Below are positions 1 to 5,294 of a stretch of DNA of 5,294 nucleotides, piece by piece. The stretch is from Chloroflexaceae bacterium (GTDB taxonomy: Bacteria; Chloroflexota; Chloroflexia; Chloroflexales; Chloroflexaceae): NCBI GenBank assembly GCA_026417815.1, contig JAOACN010000631.1, positions 1-5,294 of the forward strand. The letters run 5' to 3'. A program made the position numbers and the translations under genes. The notes under the pieces are model-generated. The model worked only from the letters and a program-made list of their open reading frames with translations. It was not told where the DNA came from and did no database searches. Every line of letters begins with the position of its first letter. Positions within the stretch are counted from its first letter, which is position 1.

Positions 1-19
1 AGATGTGTATAAGAGACAG
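1..19 (+). other. Nextera (Tn5 mosaic end) sequencing adapter, not genomic
   Basis: Bases 1-19 read AGATGTGTATAAGAGACAG, identical to the 19-base Tn5 transposase mosaic end used in Nextera libraries. It sits exactly at the window edge, and coding sequence of the propionyl-CoA synthase gene runs right up to base 20. In the reading frame of that gene the adapter would be translated as LSLIHI after the KYMR motif, which does not fit the family (another Arg and a basic segment usually follow). This is therefore untrimmed library sequence at a contig end, not a bacterial transposon end. Confidence 0.97.
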
Positions 20-2446
20 GCGCATATACTTGCCGCTGCGCGTCTCAGGGAAGGCCGAGACCTCGATGTAATCCTCGGGAACGGCGACCACGCCCTTCTC
101 GTTGCGCACCAGGTCGTCGAGGCGCCGGCGGTCGGTGCTGGTGAGGCGGCGGCCAGGGGCGGTGAGAATAAAGGCGACGGGGGTAAGGCCCTTCTCGCGG
201 TGGGGCGCGCCGACGACGATGCAGTTGCCGACGGGCGAGTCGGGGGTGATCTGCTTATCGCGGAGGATGGCGCCCTCGATCTCCTCGGTGCCCATGCGGT
301 GCCCGGAGACGTTGATCACATCGTCGGAGCGACCGTGGAGGGTGAACGAGCCATCGGCGTACTTCATCGCGAAGTCGCCCTGGACGTAGGCCCACTCGCC
401 GTTGGGGCCGCGCCGCCAGTAGGTCTTCACGAAGCGTTCGGCATCGCCGCGCCACGCGCTCAAGGGGCGCTCGCCGCGCACGACGGCCTCCAGGGCAGGT
501 ACGTCGCCCCAGATCGTGCGGGTGAGGTAGGGGTAAGCGGCGGTAATAACAATCTCGCCCTTCTCCTCGAAATCGGCCGGGCGGTAGACCGGCTCGCCGC
601 CCTCTGGCGGGGTCTCGGCCACCCAGACATCGCCGATGATCCAGGGCAGGGGGTAGGTGTGCGCGTCGGGGCGCAGCGGGAAATCATCGTTGCCGTAGAA
701 GTGGGTCCAGACGATCCCGCCGTGCTCGGTCGCCCAGTAGGAGTTGATGTACTGGGGCGACATAATCTCCATGCCGAACTGCTGGACCGCGGGCGAGACG
801 GGCTCGGCGCAGAAGGTGCAGACGCGCAGCGAGCTCATGTCGTACTGCTGCACGTCGGCCACGTTCTGCGGATTGGTCATCACCGACTTGAGGAAGGTGA
901 CGCCGGCCTTGAAGACCCGCACCTGGTTGCGCTCGATGACGCTGGCGAAGCGCCCGGCACTGGGGAAGACCGGCGAGCCTTCGAGCAAGATGCTGGTGCA
1001 GCGGCTGGCGAGGCTGGCGGTGATCATGTAGCTCTGGCCGGTGATCCAGCCCGGATCGGCCACGACGAAGACCGTGTCACCCGGCTCGGCGTCGAAGCTA
1101 ACCTTCATGGTGTGGACCAGGCTGGCCACGTAGCCGCCGTGGACGTGCACGACGCCCTTGGGCTTGCCGGTGCTCCCGCTGGTGTAAATGATGAACATCG
1201 GGTACTCGGCGTCCACGGGAGTGCAGGGGGCCAGGCTGGTGAGGACGGCGTAGAACTGTTCGACGGGCAGGGCGAGCAGGTCGGCTTCGGAGGCGACGTT
1301 GAGGCCACGGGCGCGGGCGGTGGCGAGGATCTGCTCGAGGGCCTGCGCGGTCAGTTCATGGCTCCAGCGATCGCGCTCGGGGCGCCAGAGGAGTTCCTGG
1401 GCGGTGTGCTTGACCACGATCACGGCTTCGACGCGGGGCGGGGAGGCCACGAGCGCCTTGGCGATGGTGGTGCGGATCTGGGACTGCACGGCGACATCGA
1501 GGCCGCTCAGTTCCTGCAGGGCCTTGCCGACGCCGCGCATCACATCGGAACGCTCGACGGTGATGTCCTCGGCGATGGTTGCCTGTACCGTCGAAACGAT
1601 CTTGCTGGCGTGCTCGGGCTTGACGCCCAGTCTGGAGAGCGTTTGCTCGACAATCGCCACCGCCGTCTCAACAGGGATGAACTTGTCGAGCGCCTGGTCG
1701 GTGTAGACCTCCTTATAGGGCACGATCTGGGCGTTACGGTAGGCCCCATCGGAGGTGATCACCACGCGGGCGCCGGCATTGTGAATGCGGTCGCTGAGGG
1801 TCTTGTCGGAGAAGCCGCCGAAGACGGGAGTATAGATGATGCCCAGGCGCTTGGCCGCCTCGGTGTAGTAGATCTGGTCGAGGATGTTGGGCATATTGAG
1901 GGCGATGCGATCACCCTGCTTCAGACCGAGACCGGTAAGCACCAGGGCGGCCTTGACCACCTCGAGCAGCAGGCGCTTGCGGGAGACCTTCTCTTCAGTC
2001 ACCGGGCCACCGCGACCGCCGTTGAGCGAGTTGTCCCAGCGGTCGCCTTCGAAGACGAGGGCGATCTCATCGCCGTAGCCAAGGAGCACGTGGCGGTCAA
2101 CTTCGTTGAAACAGGCATTGGTCAGACCGCCTTCGAACCAGCGATAGAAGGGTGGGTTGTCGTCGTTGAAGGCGCGCGCCCAGGGCTGATGCTCGGCCCC
2201 GTAGGGCGCCTCAACCGAGGCGCCGGTCGCGGCGTCCAGCCCGGTCCAGCGGTTCTCCGACTCGTCCCAGGTGATCCAGGCCTTGAGGGCCGGATCGTAC
2301 CAGTGGATCGCGCTGCGGGCGATCGCGCCGAAAAATCCGCCGGGATCGGCCAGGAAAGCGCGGCGTTGGGCCTCCCAATCGGCACGGGAGCGAATGGGGT
2401 TCGTGCGCGGCGCGCGAGGGGGGGCGAGGTGCGCGGCCTCGATCAT
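20..2446 (-). CDS. pcs: Propionyl-CoA synthase, N-terminal CoA-ligase domain (3' end missing)
   Basis: This is the first 809 codons of a large acyl-CoA synthetase. The reaction of the full enzyme is 3-hydroxypropionate + ATP + CoA + NADPH to propionyl-CoA, a step of the 3-hydroxypropionate bi-cycle, in the cytoplasm. Visible AMP-forming ligase motifs are YTSGSTGKPKG (421-431), YWATEH (570-575), HGRSDDVINVSGHRMG (about 704-719) and SGKYMR ending the fragment, with the adenylation lysine at K806. The beginning MIEAAHLAPPRAPRTNPIR and the stretch NACFNEVDRHVLLGYGDE agree with the Chloroflexus enzyme as I recall it. Ordinary acetyl-CoA synthetases have the lysine near residue 609; here about 80-90 extra, probably helical residues lie between about 250 and 335, with a shorter insert between W361 and C408, as expected for propionyl-CoA synthase. 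The hydratase and reductase domains (full length about 1,800 residues) would follow but are cut off by the adapter. The ATG at 2446 has GGAGG seven bases upstream. A stand-alone 3-hydroxypropionyl-CoA or acetyl-CoA synthetase cannot be strictly excluded without the 3' end. Confidence 0.9.
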
Positions 2447-2453
2447 CGGTAAG

Positions 2454-2458
2454 CCTCC
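2454..2458 (-). promoter_or_regulatory. Ribosome binding site of the propionyl-CoA synthase gene
   Basis: GGAGG on the minus strand, separated by seven bases (cttaccg) from the ATG at 2446. It fixes the start codon and rules out later in-frame starts. Confidence 0.85.
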
Positions 2459-2481
2459 ACTTTCAATACTACACCTACCGG

Positions 2482-2529
2482 GTGTCGTGTCGGTACGACA
2501 CTGCCAGGTCCGCGTCGGTTGTGACGCGG
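2482..2529 (-). promoter_or_regulatory. Two adjacent 7-6-7 hairpins in the propionyl-CoA synthase leader
   Basis: Two perfect inverted repeats of the same geometry lie side by side: arms gtgtcgt/acgacac at 2482-2488 and 2495-2501, and arms ccgcgtc/gacgcgg at 2510-2516 and 2523-2529. Each has a six-base loop and the centres are 28 bp apart. Both contain the related string CG(T/C)GTCGGT, at 2486-2494 and 2511-2519. They lie between the candidate promoter and the ribosome binding site, so they would be transcribed as leader RNA or could serve as protein operators. A weaker alternative stem, acacc/ggtgt (2471-2475 with 2481-2485), shares bases with the first hairpin. The function is unknown. Confidence 0.45.
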
Positions 2530-2551
2530 TGAACAAAGGGGACTATTGGGT

Positions 2552-2580
2552 AGCGTAACCGGTATGACGCGCTTCGTCAA
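2552..2580 (-). promoter_or_regulatory. Candidate sigma70-type promoter for the propionyl-CoA synthase gene
   Basis: On the minus strand TTGACG (2580-2575) matches the -35 consensus at five of six positions. After a 17-base spacer comes TACGCT (2557-2552), which matches the -10 consensus at only three positions. Transcription would start near 2545, giving a leader of about 100 bases that contains the two hairpins. The -35 overlaps a small inverted repeat, TGACG-N5-CGTCA (2565-2579), that could bind a regulator. The weak -10 keeps confidence modest. Confidence 0.4.
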
Positions 2581-2620
2581 GGGTGACTTGGGCGGGGGAC
2601 GCCTACCCGTTCTGGTGGGT

Positions 2621-2675
2621 GCGCGCAACCCTCGAGGTTGCGCGCTACCTTTGCGCGTAACCCTCCAGGTTGCGC
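2621..2675 (-). repeat. Two related tandem palindromes downstream of the acetyltransferase gene
   Basis: The first is a perfect inverted repeat, gcgcgcaacc-ctcga-ggttgcgcgc (2621-2645). The second is a near copy, gcgtaacc-ctcca-ggttgcgc (2655-2675), with one T/G wobble. The copies repeat with a 32-base period and share the core AACCCTC(G/C)AGGTTGCGC. On the minus strand the second hairpin begins at the last base of the acetyltransferase stop codon, so the pair could end or stabilise that transcript, although no T-tract follows. They could also be short dispersed palindromic repeats. Confidence 0.55.
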
Positions 2676-3190
2676 TACGGAATGCTCTGCTCATGGGTGA
2701 CCACCCGGTAAGGCACGAACCCGCGGGCCCGGTAGTTGGCGAGGGCATAGGGGCCATCCAGGGTGCAGGTATGCACCCAGACGCGCCGGGCGCCATCGGC
2801 GTAAGCGCGCTGCACGCCGGTAGAGAGCAGGTGCCGGCCATAGCCGCGCCCATAGAAGGGCGGAAAGAGACCGAAATAGGCCACCTCGGCGCCCGGTTCC
2901 TCCGACTCGTGGTTCAGTTCGATGTAGCCAGCGGGCGTGCCGCGCAGGTGGAGCACCAGCACCGAGACGCTCGGACGGGCCAGATAGCTGCCCAGGCGTT
3001 CATCGCTCCAGGCGAGCCGGTCAATCCAGTGGTACGGCTCGCCGACGGTGCGGTAGAGAAAGCGGTAGAAGGCGGGCAGCGGCTCGCGGGCCTCGATGAT
3101 CCGCAGCTCGGGATCGGGGCTGAAGGCCGGGCGGAAGTGCTCGCGGGTCGGCAGTTCCAGATAGGTGGTGGTGACGGTAACGGTCGGCAT
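2675..3190 (-). CDS. GNAT-family N-acetyltransferase, 171 aa
   Basis: A Gcn5-related acetyltransferase that would transfer acetyl from acetyl-CoA to an amine; the substrate is unknown and the protein is probably cytosolic. The acetyl-CoA pyrophosphate loop is YGRGYG (113-118) after the strand AEVAYFGLFP (101-110); the usual leading Gln/Arg of (Q/R)xxGxG is Tyr here. Motif B is seen in ALANYRARGF (149-158). The string VWVHTCTLD (137-145) is typical of a GNAT subgroup I recall from several phyla. I chose the ATG at 3190 because the family fold begins soon after it; the in-frame ATG at 3247 would add 19 residues of low-complexity character. Neither start has a clear Shine-Dalgarno sequence. The gene lies upstream of the propionyl-CoA synthase gene on the same strand, but 228 bp with a candidate promoter separate them, so co-transcription is doubtful. 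It is divergent from the next gene. Confidence 0.88.
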   Translation of the reverse strand: MPTVTVTTTYLELPTREHFRPAFSPDPELRIIEAREPLPAFYRFLYRTVGEPYHWIDRLAWSDERLGSYLARPSVSVLVLHLRGTPAGYIELNHESEEPGAEVAYFGLFPPFYGRGYGRHLLSTGVQRAYADGARRVWVHTCTLDGPYALANYRARGFVPYRVVTHEQSIP

Positions 3191-3348
3191 AGACCGGTTA
3201 TTGTCGTGGGCAGAACAGCCTGCCCGGGAGGAGGTTCCGGGGGGCATGCCCCCAGAAGCGACTTCCTGACCATACCAGGGCGTATACGCCTCTTATCCTA
3301 CCACAGGCTGGGACATCTCTGGTTACACGACCGGCCGGCTCTCTTCTG

Positions 3349-3389
3349 GTAAGGCCGAAGCATTGGCGCAGCCGGTGCTTCGGCCTTAC
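3349..3389. repeat. Perfect 14-bp inverted repeat (hairpin)
   Basis: Arms gtaaggccgaagca (3349-3362) and tgcttcggccttac (3376-3389) pair perfectly. They enclose a 13-base loop that can itself form a short ggc/gcc stem (3365-3367 with 3371-3373). There is no T-tract on either side. The hairpin lies upstream of both divergent genes, so it is not an obvious terminator for either; it could insulate the plus-strand gene, act as a regulatory site or belong to a dispersed repeat family. Confidence 0.7.
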
Positions 3390-3446
3390 TCCTTACAATA
3401 TCGCGCGCTGCGGCGCATAGGGATAGCACAAGTCGCGAGTTGCCTG

Positions 3447-3452
3447 TATACT
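3447..3452 (+). promoter_or_regulatory. Candidate -10 box for the peptidoglycan-hydrolase gene
   Basis: TATACT matches the sigma70 -10 consensus at five of six positions and is directly preceded by TG. It lies 40 bases before the ATG at 3493, which would give a leader of about 34 bases. No good -35 hexamer is found 16-18 bases upstream, so the call rests mainly on the -10. Confidence 0.45.
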
Positions 3453-3481
3453 ACGCTCCAACGATGCACGAGACGAAAGCT

Positions 3482-3486
3482 GGAGG
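3482..3486 (+). promoter_or_regulatory. Ribosome binding site of the peptidoglycan-hydrolase gene
   Basis: GGAGG six bases before the ATG at 3493. It decides the start and argues against the overlapping short reading frame that begins further upstream. Confidence 0.85.
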
Positions 3487-3492
3487 GGCGCG

Positions 3493-4605
3493 ATGCAACG
3501 CTACTCATGGACGTGGCTGCGGACCGTCTGGCGCGCGCGGGTTGAACCGCTGGCGCTTACCGCGCTGCTGCTGACGGGGATGAGTCTGCCGCCGCTGCTG
3601 ATGCTGGGGGCGCTGACGGCCGGGCAGGCGGCCCGTGTGGCGGTGGGGCTGGGCTGGGTGGCGGGGGCGCTGCTGGTGTTGCGCCTGGCGCCGCTGCTAC
3701 AGCGGGAGGGCTGGCGCCTGGCGGCGCTGGCGCTGATCCTCGCGGGCGCGCTGGCCGGGGCGTGGTTCGCGTTCACGCCAGCGGCCCAGGCGCAGGGCGG
3801 GTTGAGTTTCAAATCCGCGCCGCGCATCTCGCAGGGGGCCTTCGGCCAGATCCTCGCCGCCGCCGGCTCGCCAGCAGCGCCGCACGCCGATGAACTCTAC
3901 AGCATCATTGTGGCCTACGGCCTCGATCCGGCGGTGGCGCTGGCCTTCTTCCAACACGAGTCGCAGTACTGCACCACGGGCGCCTGCGCGCGGGGCGATC
4001 TGCGGAACTGGGGCATGCAACGGCGGGCGATCCGCGCCGAACGCTCCCCCGGCGTGGTGCAGGGCTTCGCGCGCTACCACACCTGGCAGGACGGGGTCCG
4101 GGACTGGTGCGAACTGATCCTCGGCTACGTCAATCGGGGGATGGATACAGTCGAGAAGGCCGTGCCGGTCTATGCGCCGCAGTCGGATGGGAACGTGCCG
4201 ACAGCCTACATCGGGGCCATCCGGCGACAGGTATCGGCCTGGTCGGGCCGGGTCATCGGCGAGCCGTCGTTACGGGCGTATGATGGGTCGCTGGAGCAGG
4301 CCCTGGTCGCCGAGACCTTTCTGGCCTCCGATGTGCAGTTTCATCCCACCTGGGCCTTTCACAACTACATGCTGAGCGAGGCCCACGCCGGGCGACCCCT
4401 CGGCGCGCCGCTGGACGAGAGTCGCATCATCAATGTCGGCGGCCAGCGCTTCGCGGTGCAGGTCTTCGCCCTCGATACGCTGTACACGCCGGTCGCCGCG
4501 ACGGCCAGCGAGACCAACTGGGCCGATGTGCGCCGCCTCAGCGACCTGCTGCGCCAGGGGCCGGCGCCCACGCCCGCGCCGACGAATACGCCGCCCAGGC
4601 GGTGA
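3493..4605 (+). CDS. Membrane-anchored glucosaminidase-like peptidoglycan hydrolase, 370 aa
   Basis: Probably a cell-wall hydrolase acting outside the membrane. The N-terminus has three hydrophobic helices (about 18-42, 46-66 and 74-96) with Arg-rich segments before the first and between the second and third, which puts the remainder outside by the positive-inside rule. After helix three, AQA (98-100) resembles a signal peptidase I site, so the enzyme may be released. The domain at about 130-250 looks like a lysozyme-fold glucosaminidase: DPAVALAFFQHESQY carries the likely catalytic E156, and YHTWQDGVRDWCELI (195-209) is the usual segment that follows. C160 and C165 could form a disulphide. 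A second conserved block, about 273-335 (HPTWAFHNY, then QRFAVQVFALDTLY), resembles a module I recall from Chloroflexi exported proteins but cannot name. The tail (356-370) is rich in Pro and Thr. The ATG is supported by GGAGG. The glycosidic bond cut is not known. Confidence 0.8.
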   Translation: MQRYSWTWLRTVWRARVEPLALTALLLTGMSLPPLLMLGALTAGQAARVAVGLGWVAGALLVLRLAPLLQREGWRLAALALILAGALAGAWFAFTPAAQAQGGLSFKSAPRISQGAFGQILAAAGSPAAPHADELYSIIVAYGLDPAVALAFFQHESQYCTTGACARGDLRNWGMQRRAIRAERSPGVVQGFARYHTWQDGVRDWCELILGYVNRGMDTVEKAVPVYAPQSDGNVPTAYIGAIRRQVSAWSGRVIGEPSLRAYDGSLEQALVAETFLASDVQFHPTWAFHNYMLSEAHAGRPLGAPLDESRIINVGGQRFAVQVFALDTLYTPVAATASETNWADVRRLSDLLRQGPAPTPAPTNTPPRR

Positions 4606-4616
4606 AGGTATGTCCT

Positions 4617-4678
4617 GGGGCCGGTGGGGGCAACTCTCCGAGGTGGGGCAACCCGGAGAGTTGTCCCACGGAGGCCCC
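4617..4678. terminator. Hairpin between convergent genes, likely bidirectional terminator
   Basis: The inner stem pairs 4627-4640 (ggggcaactctccg) with 4654-4667 (cggagagttgtccc) around a 13-base loop: 14 pairs including one G-T wobble on this strand. An outer stem, GGGGCC (4617-4622) with GGCCCC (4673-4678), extends it past an internal loop. It fills almost the whole gap between the stop of the plus-strand hydrolase gene (4605) and that of the minus-strand ABC gene (4698), the expected place for a shared terminator. No T-tract follows on either strand, so it is not a classic intrinsic terminator. Confidence 0.6.
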
Positions 4679-4697
4679 ACGGGTCGCGGAGAATGGT

Positions 4698-5294
4698 TCA
4701 GCAGAGGCCATACTGCTCCAGAAGGGCGGAGTCGGCCAGCAGGGGGGCGCCGGGGCCGTCGTAGGCCACCAACCCCTCGTGGAGCACAATTACCCGCGGG
4801 AAGGCCTCGGCGACCATGGCCAGGTCGTGGGTGGCGACGAGCATGGCCTGGGGCAGGGCGCGCAGCAGGGCGATCAGGCCGCGGCGGGCGCGGGGATCGA
4901 GGCCAGCGGAAGGCTCGTCGAGGGCGAGCAACGCCGGGTCCATGGCCAGGACGGTCGCAATGGCGACCCGTTTGCGCTGCCCCAGGCTGAGATGGTGGGG
5001 CATGCGCCGTTCAAAGCCGCTCATGCCCACCTGCTCCAGCGCCCGGGTTACCCTGGCCCGCACCTCGGCTTCGGCCAGGCCCATGTGCAGCGGCCCGAAG
5101 GCGACATCATCGAACACGGTCGGCGAAAAGAGCTGGTCGTCGGGGTCCTGGAAGACCATGCCCACCCGCGCACGGATATGGCGCACGGTGGCATTGCTGA
5201 CCGGCGCGCCCTCCACCAGCACGGTGCCGGAGGTGGAGCGCAGGACGCCGTTCAGGTGCAGGAGGAGGGTGCTCTTGCCTGCGCCGTTGAGCCC
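4698..5294 (-). CDS. cbiO: ECF/cobalt-type ABC transporter ATPase (CbiO/EcfA-like), 5' end missing
   Basis: ATP-binding subunit of an energy-coupling-factor importer, acting at the inner face of the membrane. The frame is open to the window edge, giving 198 residues; about 30 N-terminal residues are missing. Counting from the edge: Walker A GLNGAGKST (1-9), Q-loop Q49 in GMVFQDPDDQLF, signature LSLGQ (102-106), Walker B LLALDEP (122-128, catalytic E127), D-loop SAGLD (129-133) and switch H156 in ATHDL. The strings LLLHLNGVL, FQDPDDQLFSPTVFDDVAFGP and KRVAIATVLAMDP are typical of CbiO/NikO and EcfA ATPases for cobalt, nickel or vitamins. The signature has Leu where LSGGQ has Gly. The C-terminus ends soon after the catalytic core, so the protein lacks the C-terminal extension of longer CbiO proteins. 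A GTG within the frame (5222) is not the start, because Walker A lies upstream of it. Membrane partners would lie outside the window; cobalt specificity is an inference. Confidence 0.88.
   Translation of the reverse strand, partial: GLNGAGKSTLLLHLNGVLRSTSGTVLVEGAPVSNATVRHIRARVGMVFQDPDDQLFSPTVFDDVAFGPLHMGLAEAEVRARVTRALEQVGMSGFERRMPHHLSLGQRKRVAIATVLAMDPALLALDEPSAGLDPRARRGLIALLRALPQAMLVATHDLAMVAEAFPRVIVLHEGLVAYDGPGAPLLADSALLEQYGLC

Larger units (their letters stand above)
3191..3492. other. Divergent intergenic region, no gene seen
   Basis: About 300 bases between the divergent acetyltransferase and peptidoglycan-hydrolase genes. I find no convincing coding sequence. It holds an inverted repeat gggcag/ctgccc (3208-3225), two perfect palindromes (GGGGGCATGCCCCC at 3240-3253 and GGCGTATACGCC at 3279-3290), a long inverted repeat (3349-3389) and a TATACT box (3447-3452). 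No confident minus-strand promoter for the acetyltransferase could be picked. Confidence 0.6.

Noticed and set aside
1..19. A natural Tn5-like transposon end
   Set aside because: The exact engineered mosaic end at the very window edge, with coding sequence interrupted at that base, is explained by library preparation; there is no transposase or target duplication.
5..2452. An 815-codon open frame on the plus strand across the whole propionyl-CoA synthase gene
   Set aside because: It is codon-for-codon antisense to the real gene and stays open only because that gene uses no TTA, CTA or TCA codons, as is common at high G+C. Its translation has no recognisable domain, and its start lies in the adapter.
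2460..2680. A short repeat array resembling CRISPR
   Set aside because: Only two related palindromes 32 bases apart exist, without further copies, regular spacers or cas genes.
2546..3352. A 268-codon plus-strand frame over the acetyltransferase
   Set aside because: The minus strand has clear GNAT motifs over the same bases; the plus-strand protein is low in complexity and has no family resemblance.
3363..3545. A 60-codon plus-strand frame before the hydrolase
   Set aside because: It starts with TTG inside the loop of the inverted repeat, has no ribosome binding site and overlaps the well-supported start at 3493 in another frame.
4433..4990. A 185-codon plus-strand frame across the hydrolase end and the ABC gene
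   Set aside because: It is an Arg/Pro/Gly-rich shadow, crosses the intergenic hairpin and lies antisense to a clear ATPase.

Overview
The window is high in G+C (roughly two thirds by eye) and carries four protein genes plus a library adapter at its left end. It most likely comes from a filamentous anoxygenic phototroph of the Chloroflexia (Chloroflexus/Roseiflexus type). The main reason is the largest gene, which reads as the N-terminal CoA-ligase part of propionyl-CoA synthase, a marker of the 3-hydroxypropionate bi-cycle. The style of the membrane-anchored lysozyme-like protein also fits. No 16S or other taxonomic marker is present, so this placement is an inference; some aerobic phototrophic Alphaproteobacteria also carry propionyl-CoA synthase.

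Layout. Bases 1-19 are exactly the Nextera/Tn5 mosaic-end adapter, so the biological sequence starts at base 20 and the left edge is a contig or read end. From 20 to 2446 on the minus strand lie the first 809 codons of the propionyl-CoA synthase gene, cut off at the catalytic lysine motif SGKYMR. Its upstream region (2447-2674) holds a good ribosome binding site, two adjacent 7-6-7 hairpins, a candidate sigma70-type promoter and two related palindromes. Next on the minus strand (2675-3190) is a GNAT acetyltransferase. A divergent gap of about 300 bp (3191-3492) has several palindromes, including a perfect 14-bp inverted repeat, and a promoter-like TATACT box for the next gene. On the plus strand (3493-4605) is a membrane-anchored protein with a glucosaminidase-like (peptidoglycan hydrolase) domain. 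It converges on a minus-strand ABC ATPase of the CbiO/EcfA type (4698 to beyond the right edge). A strong hairpin lies between the two convergent stops.

How the genes work together. Propionyl-CoA synthase would convert 3-hydroxypropionate to propionyl-CoA with ATP, CoA and NADPH. Later steps of that pathway include a B12-dependent methylmalonyl-CoA mutase, so a cobalt-type ECF ATPase nearby is compatible, but nothing in the sequence shows a functional link. The four genes look like separate transcription units. I see no mobile element, CRISPR array, tRNA or rRNA, and no clear new multi-gene system; the points most worth a second look are the adapter artefact, the structured leader of the propionyl-CoA synthase gene and the intergenic palindromes.
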